Assembly: GCA_949299755.1 (NCBI GenBank)
Contig: CASGBA010000002.1
Coordinates: 248,001-312,000, forward strand
DNA length: 64,000 nucleotides
Origin: an uncultured Treponema sp.
GTDB taxonomy: Bacteria; Spirochaetota; Spirochaetia; Treponematales; Treponemataceae
Direction: 5' to 3'
The stretch's first letter is position 1. Each line of letters begins with the position of its first letter. The position numbers and the translations under genes were made by a program. A model generated the notes under the pieces. The model saw nothing but the letters and a program-made list of their open reading frames with translations. It ran no database searches and had not been told where the DNA came from. Below, piece by piece: positions 10,624 to 18,916 of this stretch.

Positions 10624-10700
10624 CCGCAAATTTCCGCTTTTTCTGCCACTGCAACTGTTACAAATGACTCAAACCGCCGGCGGGGCCTTGAAATTTGCGG
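10624..10700. repeat. Inverted repeat in carD-ispF intergenic region
   Basis: An 11-bp perfect inverted repeat, CCGCAAATTTC at 10624-10634 and GAAATTTGCGG at 10690-10700, flanks 55 bp between carD and ispF. The right arm abuts the carD stop codon. A short CCGCCGGCGG palindrome lies inside, around 10675-10684. It could form a long hairpin in the carD-ispF transcript. No U-run follows, so it is not an obvious intrinsic terminator. Confidence 0.5.
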
Positions 10701-11333
10701 TCAGTTGTCATCATCATCGTCAAAATCTTCTTCCTGATCGGGATCTTCATCTTCTTCCAAATCAGAATCTTCATCAAGAAAATCATCATCCTGTTCATCA
10801 TCCATACGGGATTTTTCAGAATTGGACTCAAATTCACCGAAGGGTTCAAGATGGGTATGTATTAAACTTTCAGCCTCTTCCTTGGAGATATCCAAAGCGT
10901 AACTTATTTCATCCTCCAAAAGTTTCTGGGCTGAATCATAAAGTTTTCTTTCCAAAATAGGGAGCTCTTTTATTTTACTCCGGTGGTACAGGGAACGCAC
11001 AATAGTGGCAATGTCACAAACACTCCCTTTTTTCAGTAAATCCAGATTAGTCTGATACCTTAATTTCCAATCGGAAGGGATAGGCTCAAAATCCTGGGAA
11101 ATAAGTTCAAGGGCCTTGTTAGCCTCGTCGGCGGAAACAATCGCCCTGATTCCAAGCTCTTCCGCATTTTCCACAGGAGCCATGATTGTCATGTCGGAAA
11201 CAGCAATATAAATAACATAATAGAGAATCGGCTCATTCTTAAACTGCTTTTCTTTAATCTCAATGATTTTTCCGACGCCCTGACTTGGGTATACAATTTT
11301 CTGGTTTACACTGAATCTTGTTTTGGTTTTCAT
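10701..11333 (-). CDS. carD: CarD/CdnL-family RNA polymerase-binding transcription regulator with acidic tail
   Basis: A 210-residue regulator. Residues about 1-65 form the CarD/TRCF RNA-polymerase-interaction domain (FSVNQKIVYPSQGVGKIIEI), which binds the beta subunit. Residues about 70-165 form the helical C-terminal domain (DWKLRYQTNLDLLKKGS, SLYHRSKIKELPILERKLYDSA) that contacts promoter DNA upstream of the -10 box and stabilises open complexes, especially at rRNA promoters. The last 35 or so residues are an unusual run of Asp and Glu, absent from the compact CarD of about 160 residues. It is divergent from pgsA and lies upstream of ispF. Confidence 0.9.
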   Translation of the reverse strand: MKTKTRFSVNQKIVYPSQGVGKIIEIKEKQFKNEPILYYVIYIAVSDMTIMAPVENAEELGIRAIVSADEANKALELISQDFEPIPSDWKLRYQTNLDLLKKGSVCDIATIVRSLYHRSKIKELPILERKLYDSAQKLLEDEISYALDISKEEAESLIHTHLEPFGEFESNSEKSRMDDEQDDDFLDEDSDLEEDEDPDQEEDFDDDDDN

Positions 11334-11399
11334 GATTACTGTATATTATACCACAAAAAAAAAGAATCTTCAATTATTTGGATAAAACCTATATGCAGA

Positions 11400-11429
11400 T
11401 TGACAGGAGTTTTTCAGCAAAGGTATAAT
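11400..11429 (+). promoter_or_regulatory. Consensus sigma70 promoter of pgsA (leaderless layout)
   Basis: A perfect TTGACA (11400-11405), an 18-bp spacer and a perfect TATAAT (11424-11429). The pgsA ATG at 11435 is five bases downstream of the -10 box, about where transcription should start. This predicts a leaderless transcript. Confidence 0.75.
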
Positions 11430-11434
11430 GGAGT

Positions 11435-12070
11435 ATGCAGATTGCCAACTTCTTTTCGATGAATAGACTCGTCCTTGCGCCGGTGTTTTTTATTGTGTTT
11501 TTTCTTCCAAATTATGTTAATGGGACTGAAATCATATCTGTATGTATTTTGATTCCCCTTTTTATTTATATGGAATTCACCGATTTTCTTGACGGGTTTT
11601 TCGCTCGGAAATACGGTATTGTCAGTGATTTCGGCAAACTCTTTGACCCCTTTGCGGACGTTTTAACCAATCTGACAGTATTCCTGACCTTTGTCGTTTC
11701 CGGCTATATGCCGCCGTTTTTCTTTCTTATAATTCTCTTCCGGGAAATGGGAATGCAGTTTGTCCGTATGCTGGCCATAAGCAACGGCGTTGTAATCGCG
11801 GCAAAAATGCCGGGAAAACTTAAAACCGTTGTATATATTATTTCCGGCGGCTTTTCCCTTTTCATTGTCAGTTTAATAAGGTTGAACGAAGCTATACAGT
11901 TCAACACCAACCAAAACTTCCTGGATATTATTTCCGGTCTGAAAACCGCGAATTTATGTTTATACATTTTGTCCGTTATCCTTTCGGTTTACTCTTTTGC
12001 CGGATATTTAAAAAGTTTCATGGCATACTTGAAAACCCCGGGAGACGGAAACAAAAACAACGCAGGGTAA
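11435..12070 (+). CDS. pgsA: CDP-alcohol phosphatidyltransferase, PgsA-like
   Basis: A 211-residue integral membrane enzyme, probably CDP-diacylglycerol-glycerol-3-phosphate 3-phosphatidyltransferase, which makes phosphatidylglycerol phosphate. The CDP-alcohol phosphatidyltransferase signature is complete: DFLDGFFARKYG, then G and two Asp in SDFGKLFDPFAD. Five to six hydrophobic segments are visible. The N-terminus MQIANFFSMNRLVLAP matches the usual family start, which supports ATG 11435 although no Shine-Dalgarno sequence precedes it. A related alcohol substrate such as inositol phosphate cannot be excluded. It is divergent from carD and convergent with the ABC exporter, with a gap of only 9 bp. 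Confidence 0.85.
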   Translation: MQIANFFSMNRLVLAPVFFIVFFLPNYVNGTEIISVCILIPLFIYMEFTDFLDGFFARKYGIVSDFGKLFDPFADVLTNLTVFLTFVVSGYMPPFFFLIILFREMGMQFVRMLAISNGVVIAAKMPGKLKTVVYIISGGFSLFIVSLIRLNEAIQFNTNQNFLDIISGLKTANLCLYILSVILSVYSFAGYLKSFMAYLKTPGDGNKNNAG

Positions 12071-12079
12071 GCAGGTTAT

Positions 12080-13996
12080 TTAATCCAAGTCGAAGGCTCC
12101 TGTATACAAGTCATAATACCGTCCTTTCAAAGCCATAAGAGTGTCATGGTTGCCACGTTCTATAATATTACCCTTTTCCAGCACAATGATTTCATCGGCG
12201 TTACGGACAGTTGAAAGACGGTGTGCAATTATAAAAACAGTGCGGCCTTCCATCAGTTGGTTCATTCCCTTTTCTATGAGGGCTTCCGTTCTGGTATCAA
12301 TTGAACTTGTGGCTTCGTCCAAAATCAGTACAGGCGGATCAGCCACAGCAGCCCGGGCAATGGAAAGGAGCTGTCTCTGTCCCTGACTTAAATTTCCACC
12401 ATCACCGGTTATAACAGTATCGTACCCCTGTTCAAGATGTTTGATGAAGGTGTCTGCATTGGCAATCTGAGCCGCCTTGTACACTTGGGCATCACTGGCA
12501 TCGGGGTTTCCATAACGGATATTATCTTTTATGCTGCCTGTAAAAAGATGGGTATCCTGGAGGACCATGCCCAAAGAACGGCGCAGAGCTTGTTTTGAAA
12601 TATTTTTCAGCGGTATACCGTCATAGGTTATAATCCCCTTCCCTTCCTCAATATCATAAAAACGGGTAAGAAGGTTTGTTATTGTTGTTTTTCCGCTGCC
12701 CTTGGAACCTACAAGGGCGATTTTCTTTCCAGGTGCCGCATGAAGATTCACGGAATGCAAAACTTCCTTCTCTTTAACATAACCGAAACTGACGTCCTTG
12801 AATTCAACATCTCCGCAGAGTTTTACAAGTCCAGTTTCAGTTTTCCAGGCCCATTGACCGGTAAAATTAAAGGCTTCCACCAATATCCCGGATTTTCTTG
12901 TTCTGGATGATGGAAGGGTTTCGACCGCATTCACCAGGGTAACTGAACCATTGTCTGTCTCAGGCTCTTCGTCTATAACTCCAAAAATACGCTCAACACC
13001 GGCGAGGGCATTCAAAATACTGTTAAACTGTTGACTCATCATTGTTATTGGACGACTAAAACTTCTGGTATATTGCAGAAAAGCGGCGATAGATCCTAAA
13101 TCCAGCCGTCCGGAGATAACCTGAAAAGCGCCCACAACTGCGATGAGGGCATATTGGACATGGCTTAAATTACCCATAACCGGCATGAGAATATTAGCAA
13201 AGGTATTGGCTCTTGTACCTGCGGCGCAAAGACTGTCATTAAGAACAGCGAATTCTGCCTTCGCTTTTTCTTCGTAATTAAAAACTTTCACAACTTTTTG
13301 ACCCTCTGTCATTTCCTCAATATAGCCATTCAAACGACCGATTGATTCCTGTTGTTGTCTGTAGGATTCCGCACTGAGTTTCCCTATACGGCCGGCAATA
13401 ACTAAAATCAAACTCATGGTTATGACCATAACGAGTGTCAACAGAGGGCTTAAAATCAGCATCATCACAAACACAGAAGTGACGGTAACAATACCGGTAA
13501 AAAGTTGAGGCACTGTCTGGCTCAGCATATCCCGCAATGTATCGGTATCATTGGTAAAAAGAGACATAAGCTCTCCGTGGGTATGACTGTCATAATACCG
13601 CAGGGGAAGCTTTTCCATGTTGTGGAACAAATCCGTCCGGATAGTATAAAGAGTGCGGGTGGAAATATGAAGCATGATACGGTTATTAATCCAAGTGGAC
13701 AAAGCTCCGGCGGCGAATATAGAAGCCATTAAAGTGACAAGTTTTAAAAAAGGAATAAAATCCGCAGCAGAAATACTTTCACCGGAAGCAAATCTTTTGT
13801 AAAGAGGAATTATATAATTATTCACCGCCGGTTTTAATAAATAATCGCAGGCAACACCGGCCCCTGAACTGATGATCACAGCAATAAATACAAGACTTAA
13901 AAAGCCTTTATATTTACCCATATAACCTAAAAGGCGGTATATAGTTTTTGACGCATTTATTGGTTTTGCAGTACCACTCATTTTTACTGGAGGCAT
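12080..13996 (-). CDS. ABC exporter half-transporter, canonical-site partner (TM288/BmrD-like)
   Basis: A 638-residue ABC exporter half-transporter. Six transmembrane helices lie in about residues 20-330. The nucleotide-binding domain has Walker A GSKGSGKTT, signature LSQGQRQL, Walker B VLILDEATSSID with the catalytic Glu, and H-loop IIAHRLS. An insert of about 40 residues separates the membrane and ATPase domains. The start is supported by GGAGAATGAT before ATG. It lies immediately downstream of the broken half-transporter 14012-15753, whose remnants have the degenerate-site signature. The pair therefore looks like a heterodimeric multidrug or lipid exporter of which this half supplied the consensus catalytic Glu. 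With its partner disrupted, its present function is doubtful unless it forms homodimers. Confidence 0.85.
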   Translation of the reverse strand: MPPVKMSGTAKPINASKTIYRLLGYMGKYKGFLSLVFIAVIISSGAGVACDYLLKPAVNNYIIPLYKRFASGESISAADFIPFLKLVTLMASIFAAGALSTWINNRIMLHISTRTLYTIRTDLFHNMEKLPLRYYDSHTHGELMSLFTNDTDTLRDMLSQTVPQLFTGIVTVTSVFVMMLILSPLLTLVMVITMSLILVIAGRIGKLSAESYRQQQESIGRLNGYIEEMTEGQKVVKVFNYEEKAKAEFAVLNDSLCAAGTRANTFANILMPVMGNLSHVQYALIAVVGAFQVISGRLDLGSIAAFLQYTRSFSRPITMMSQQFNSILNALAGVERIFGVIDEEPETDNGSVTLVNAVETLPSSRTRKSGILVEAFNFTGQWAWKTETGLVKLCGDVEFKDVSFGYVKEKEVLHSVNLHAAPGKKIALVGSKGSGKTTITNLLTRFYDIEEGKGIITYDGIPLKNISKQALRRSLGMVLQDTHLFTGSIKDNIRYGNPDASDAQVYKAAQIANADTFIKHLEQGYDTVITGDGGNLSQGQRQLLSIARAAVADPPVLILDEATSSIDTRTEALIEKGMNQLMEGRTVFIIAHRLSTVRNADEIIVLEKGNIIERGNHDTLMALKGRYYDLYTGAFDLD

Positions 13997-14011
13997 ATCA
14001 TTCTCCTATTG

Positions 14012-15753
14012 CTAATTTCTGGCCTGTTGGGACTCATAAATCTCACGATAAATCCCATTTGTTTCAAGTAACTCTTCATGGGTACCGACACCGCTTATGG
14101 TTCCGTTATCCATAACATAAATAACATCCGCATCCCTTAAAGAAGAAATACGCTGCGCTATTATTATTTTTGTTATATGATTGTGGGACGAACGCAATGC
14201 CGCTTTTATCCTCGCATCCGTCGCTGTATCCACAGCGCTTGTACTATCATCCAAAATTAATACTTTCGGATTTTTAAGAAGAGCACGGGCAATACAAATA
14301 CGTTGCTTTTGTCCGCCGGATAAATTCACACCACCCTGCCCCAGTTCAGTTTCGTAACCATCCGGAAGGGAAGATATAAAACCATGGGCGTCTGCGGCAC
14401 GGCAAGCCGCCACTATTTCTTCTTCGCCGGCGTTTTCATTACCCCATAAAAGATTGCTCCGTATTGTACCACTGAAAAGCACATTTTTTTGGAGAACCAC
14501 GGCCACACAATCCCGGAGGGTTTTTAAATCATACCGGCAGACATCAACTCCCCCCCCCCACAGATACCTGTCCACGGGTCACATCATACAACCGGGGGAT
14601 AAGGGATACGAGGGTGGATTTTGAAGAACCGGTACCACCAAGAATTCCTACAAGCTGACCACTATTAATATGCAGGTTTATATCCTTAAGCACACAGTTT
14701 GAAATATCATTTGTGAACTGAAAGATACATCCTTAAAATCAATTGATCCGTCTTTTACTTCAGTAACAGGTTCAGAAAAAGCATTGCAGGGATTCTTTAT
14801 TTCAGGTTCTTCTTCAAGAACTTCCAGTATACGGGAAATACTTGCCCTAGCAAGAACAAAAGTAATAAAAACCATTGACAGCATCATGAGGGACATAAGG
14901 ATTTGGGTAATATAAGTTATAAAACTTACAAGCTCTCCGGTTTTCATCCCGCCGAATACAATCATTTTGCCGCCAAACCATAAGGCTGCGATAATGCACA
15001 GATAAACAACAGCCTGCATTAACGGACCATTCAGAATAACAATCCGCTCAGCACGAACCTGTGTATTACGGACATTACCTGCCGCATTATCAAATTTTTT
15101 ATTTTCAAAATCTTCACGTACATAACTTTTGACCACACGTATAGCGCTTAAATTCTCCTGAACGGTTTCATTCATCCCGTCATAATGTTTAAGCATAACC
15201 CGAAAACGCGGATAAGCCGACAGGCCAATCACAGCCAAAGCCAAAGCGAGAAGAAGTATGGCTATTAGAAAAATCATGGAAAGCTGTTTATTGATAAAAA
15301 AAGCCAAAATTGTTCCGCTGACAAGCATAAAAGGAGCCCGCACACAGGTACGCACGAACATCTGATATGTATTTTGGACATTCGTAACATCAGTAGTAAG
15401 ACGGGTTACAAGAGAAGATGTTGAAAACCGGTCAATATTGCTGAAAGAAAATTCCTGTACCTTGGAAAAAAGGCGGCGGCGGATATTCCTGGCAAAACCC
15501 AAGGAAGCCACGGCAGCAAACCGTCCTCCAAGGGCACCGCAGGCAAGGGAAAAACATGACATTAAAATCATAATGATACTTGTCCGTAACACGTAGGATA
15601 AATCGGACTCAGCCACACCAATGTCAATAATCCGTGCCATCATAAGTGGAATTGAAGTCTCCATAACAACTTCACCTATCATAGTGAGAGGACTTAAAAA
15701 CGAGAAAACTTTATACTTTTTTCAAGTCCATGCATTAATTTAATCAAAGCCAT
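14012..15753 (-). pseudogene. Disrupted ABC exporter half-transporter, degenerate-site partner (TM287/BmrC-like)
   Basis: A half-transporter of about 580 residues broken into three frames. Translation from ATG 15753 gives MALIKLMHGLEKSIK, then needs one extra base near 15707-15712 to continue as VFSFLSPLTMIGEVV and the membrane domain. A second missing base near 14719-14722 separates DFKDVSF from the ATPase start FTNDISNC. A third change, one extra base in a run of ten C on the plus strand (14550-14559), precedes [11 protein letters not shown]. Walker A reads GGTGSSKSTL, with Ser in place of the Gly before the Lys. Walker [12 protein letters not shown] has Asp for the catalytic Glu and the switch is IIAQRIS, both normal for the degenerate subunit of heterodimeric exporters. 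The second and third changes nearly cancel, but a stop lies between them. Confidence 0.8.
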
Positions 15754-15869
15754 GATATAAATATATCAATTTCCATCAACAAAAACCAATAGTTTATGAA
15801 GCATGCTACAATTAAAATAATGAAATAACGTCTGGTAAAACCGGCTTTTATATGATAAAATAAGCTATT

Positions 15870-17060
15870 ATGCTTGTTTCATTGCTTGCAAAAATTTTCA
15901 TAAAAGACCGGGACAATATAAAAAACAACAGTGTCCGGGAAGCCTACGGAATACTGTGCGGGGCGGTTGGTCTTTTTTTCAACCTGTCCATTTCGGCGGG
16001 AAAGTTTGTCGCCGGATTTATCTCTAATTCGGTGGCACTGACAGCTGACGCTGTGAACAACCTTACGGATGCCATAGCGGCCACCGCCACGCTGGCAGGT
16101 TTCAAGTTGTCAAACAAAAAAGCGGATTCAGGCCATCCTTTCGGACATGGACGCATAGAATACCTGGCAGGACTGGCTGTTTCTTTTTTTACCCTGCTGG
16201 CAGGTGCGGAACTTTTACGCGCATCGGTTTTAGAAACCATGTCACCAGGAAGAAATACACCTGAAAATAAAGCTCTCATTGTAATTGTAATTTCCATAGC
16301 GGTAAAATGTTATATGGCTATATACAATAGAGCCACAGCGAAAAAAATATCCTCCGCCGCACTAAGCGCCGCCGCAAAGGACAGCCTTGCTGATGCGGTT
16401 TCAACTTCGATGGTGCTGCTTTCTTTTCTGTTCACATATTTTTTCCCCGCATCGACTTTTCCTTTTGACGGCATTGCGGGAATATTCATAGCTTTATTCA
16501 TTTTATACAACGGATTTTCTTCTGCCAAAGAAACAATAAATCCTCTTTTAGGAATTCCCGCGGATTCAGAGTTTGCAAAGAAAATTGAGCAGATAGTTTT
16601 AAGCCACAAGCCCATTTCAGGAATGCATGATCTTATTATCCACGACTATGGTCCCGGAAGGGTTATGATTTCACTTCATGCGGAAGTCCCAGGCAAAAGC
16701 AATATTTTTGAAATGCATAAAACAATAGATGACGTTGAAAATGACATAATGATTCAAACCGGATGTGCCGCCACAATTCATATGGATCCGGTGGATTTGG
16801 ACAATGCCGAATTTATACGAACCAAGGAAATATTGGCAAAAGTGCTTCCATCAATAAATCCAGAATTGAGCTTCCATGATTTGCACATTGTTCCGGATAA
16901 AACAAACACAAACCTCATTTTCGATGTTACCAGACCGGAAGGAATGAAAAACACAGAGGTGGATGACAGTGACCTCCGCCGTGAAATAGACACACTGGTG
17001 AAAAAAGAGCTGGGGGACACTTACCGTTGCCTAATAAGAATCGAAAATTCTTTTGTATAG
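15870..17060 (+). CDS. Cation diffusion facilitator (CDF) metal exporter, possibly manganese
   Basis: A 396-residue CDF protein: a transmembrane domain of six helices over about residues 25-215, then a cytoplasmic ferredoxin-like domain (LIIHDYGPGRVMISLHAE) and a further C-terminal extension. The family exports divalent metals in exchange for protons as a dimer. The HPFGHGR motif of the loop after helix 2 is present. Candidate metal ligands are D60 and N64 in helix 2 and D171 and D175 (DSLAD) in helix 5. Zinc CDFs usually carry HxxxD in helix 5, so DxxxD suggests manganese or iron; this is inference. It lies near a zinc/manganese importer, so both may serve metal balance. Confidence 0.85.
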   Translation: MLVSLLAKIFIKDRDNIKNNSVREAYGILCGAVGLFFNLSISAGKFVAGFISNSVALTADAVNNLTDAIAATATLAGFKLSNKKADSGHPFGHGRIEYLAGLAVSFFTLLAGAELLRASVLETMSPGRNTPENKALIVIVISIAVKCYMAIYNRATAKKISSAALSAAAKDSLADAVSTSMVLLSFLFTYFFPASTFPFDGIAGIFIALFILYNGFSSAKETINPLLGIPADSEFAKKIEQIVLSHKPISGMHDLIIHDYGPGRVMISLHAEVPGKSNIFEMHKTIDDVENDIMIQTGCAATIHMDPVDLDNAEFIRTKEILAKVLPSINPELSFHDLHIVPDKTNTNLIFDVTRPEGMKNTEVDDSDLRREIDTLVKKELGDTYRCLIRIENSFV

Positions 17061-17103
17061 AGGCTTTATCATAAATAGAATTTCCAGATTTTATTTCCCA
17101 AAT

Positions 17104-17865
17104 CTACCATCCGAGAATCTCTTTCCGGTGGGATTCCCCAAGGAGAGCCAATTTTTCAGTTACAGGAAGATCCTTATGCCCTTTTATATAAATTGAATCA
17201 CGCAAATCAATCGCAAAACGATTCATGGAAAAATGTTGGAAAAGATACACGTTTTTTTTTGTGTTCATTATTTTTGTACCTGTGTAAATCCCTGTCAAGG
17301 TTTCAGCATATTTTGAAAACAACCCCTTGGGGCGGAGCTCTCCGTAACCCACCAGCCACAACGGACAATCAAAGATTTCCTTTAACTCCGACGCTTTTTC
17401 AGCCATCCAACGCTGGGATTCTTCATATACCATGGAAAAATCATGCCCGCCGTTTTTCAACAAAAACTCCAGTTGTTTTGTACGGGCGGAATGCACCGGA
17501 GTTTTATTTAAGATGATAACATTCTTCCTGAAATCTATGCCCATTTCGGGATGTTTAGAAAAAAAACCGGCTCCCAGTTTCCCAGCCTGACCCACCAAAT
17601 ACATATTATTCTCAGCCAGCTGTTCTTCCTTTCCTGGATTATCGCTTACAATTATGAGTAAAATTTTACTTTCCGCGGAAAATCCGTCTAAAGCCCGGTT
17701 ATAAACCACAGATGTTTCAACCGGATAGGGAGGGGTTCCTCCTGCCGAAGCAGCTTCCATTTGCAAATCACGCAACCATGGAGAAGAGACTTTTTCCCAT
17801 TCCAAGCACTTTTTGCGGAATTCATCCCGGAAACGGGAAAAAATACGCCATTGAAGATCTGTCAT
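17104..17865 (-). CDS. Uracil-DNA-glycosylase-superfamily-like protein
   Basis: A 253-residue soluble protein. The segment LLIIVSDNPGKEEQLAENN followed by YLVGQAGKLG resembles the UDG-superfamily active-site loop (G-x-x-PG-x-x-E, then FVG-x-AG). NVIILNKTPVHSARTKQLE fits the conserved strand after it, and LWLVGYGELRPKGLF with FQHFSMNRF resembles the late strand and the H-containing motif. The first motif lacks the usual Gly/Glu-Ala before PG, so glycosylase activity is uncertain. It could be a spirochete-specific relative of DNA-repair glycosylases or a non-enzymatic member. It is convergent with the CDF gene and divergent from znuA. Confidence 0.55.
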   Translation of the reverse strand: MTDLQWRIFSRFRDEFRKKCLEWEKVSSPWLRDLQMEAASAGGTPPYPVETSVVYNRALDGFSAESKILLIIVSDNPGKEEQLAENNMYLVGQAGKLGAGFFSKHPEMGIDFRKNVIILNKTPVHSARTKQLEFLLKNGGHDFSMVYEESQRWMAEKASELKEIFDCPLWLVGYGELRPKGLFSKYAETLTGIYTGTKIMNTKKNVYLFQHFSMNRFAIDLRDSIYIKGHKDLPVTEKLALLGESHRKEILGW

Positions 17866-17929
17866 AGCACCTGCCTTATAAATTAAAAAGCACTAGGCTT
17901 TTTTCTATTATAGATATATATTATCTAAT

Positions 17930-18916
17930 ATGAAACCTCTAAAAAACAAATTATTAAAAAATACGTTTTTGTCCAAGATCACAAAAACCCTGCCACCCTT
18001 TTCCGGTGTTTTCTTGTTTTTTGCTTTACTTCCGGCTTTGTTTTTTTCTTCCTGCACGAAAAATAATTTGAAAAAAGACGGTATCACTGTTACAGTAAGT
18101 ATTCTTCCACAACGTTGGTTTGTTTCACAAATAGCAGGGAACGAAACAGACATTAAAATAAACGTACTTGCCGGAGAAGGTCAAAATCCCCATTCCTATG
18201 AACCTTCGACAAAGCAAATACAGGCTTTGGCAGAATCGGATTTTTGGATTTTATCAGGAACGGAATTTGAAATTGGACTGCGGCCGAAAATTGAGGAGCA
18301 GTTCCCTTCCCTGAAAATAATAGACGGAACGGAAGGAGTTGTTTTCAGACATCTTGAGGAAGAAGAAGAAAAGACAGGTCACGACCATTCCACTAACATC
18401 GACAGACACACATGGCTGGGAGAAAAACCTGCGGTAATTCTTGCGGAACATATCCGGGACGGTCTGTGCGCAAGCAATCCGGAAAAAGCTGAGGAATACA
18501 TAAACAATACAAATAACCTTATTGCAAAAATATCAGGCGAATTCAACTCGCTCCGGGAAAAACTGAAACCTCTGGCAGGAAGCTCTGTTTTTGTTTTTCA
18601 TCCTTCATTCGGATATTTTCTGGATGAATTCGAAATCAAGCAACAGGCGGTTGAAACAGGTGGGAAGGAACCTACTCCGAAGGTTCTTTCGGAATTGATA
18701 CAAAAAGCATTGAAAGAAAAACCGCCGGTAATTTTTGTGCAAGCCCAATTTCCTGTATCGGCAGCCACTACACTGGCCCAGGCAATCGGGGCAGAGACAG
18801 TCCCACTGGATCCTTTGGCTGAAGACTGGCTGGGAAATATAAAAACAATGGGAGAATCCCTTATACGTACAATTATTCCGGAGAAAACAAGTAATAGTTA
18901 TGCAACAGATAATTGA
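17930..18916 (+). CDS. znuA: Metal ABC transporter substrate-binding lipoprotein (ZnuA/TroA-like)
   Basis: A 328-residue cluster A-I metal-binding protein. The N-terminus has a basic region and a hydrophobic core ending in the lipobox LFFSSC, so it is a lipoprotein. Likely ligands are His in GQNPHSYEP, His in DRHTWLG, His in VFHPSFGYFLDEF and an acidic residue in LDPLAEDW. A short acidic, His-containing loop (EEEEEKTGHDHS) precedes the second ligand and suggests zinc, although manganese or iron is possible, as in treponemal TroA. First gene of a three-gene importer; its end overlaps the ATPase gene by 17 bp. The A/T-rich region just before ATG has several -10-like hexamers but no Shine-Dalgarno sequence. 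Confidence 0.88.
   Translation: MKPLKNKLLKNTFLSKITKTLPPFSGVFLFFALLPALFFSSCTKNNLKKDGITVTVSILPQRWFVSQIAGNETDIKINVLAGEGQNPHSYEPSTKQIQALAESDFWILSGTEFEIGLRPKIEEQFPSLKIIDGTEGVVFRHLEEEEEKTGHDHSTNIDRHTWLGEKPAVILAEHIRDGLCASNPEKAEEYINNTNNLIAKISGEFNSLREKLKPLAGSSVFVFHPSFGYFLDEFEIKQQAVETGGKEPTPKVLSELIQKALKEKPPVIFVQAQFPVSAATTLAQAIGAETVPLDPLAEDWLGNIKTMGESLIRTIIPEKTSNSYATDN

Noticed and set aside
10565-10654. A longer N-terminus for IspF
   Set aside because: The extra 30 residues have no family similarity and the ATG at 10564 gives the normal enzyme length.
14012-15753. Programmed frameshifting or phase variation as the sole explanation of the broken ABC gene
   Set aside because: Three separate shifts are required, only one lies in a long homopolymer, and Walker A is also altered.
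17895-17930. A metal-repressor operator before znuA
   Set aside because: The A/T-rich repeat is only an imperfect palindrome and cannot be told apart from base composition.
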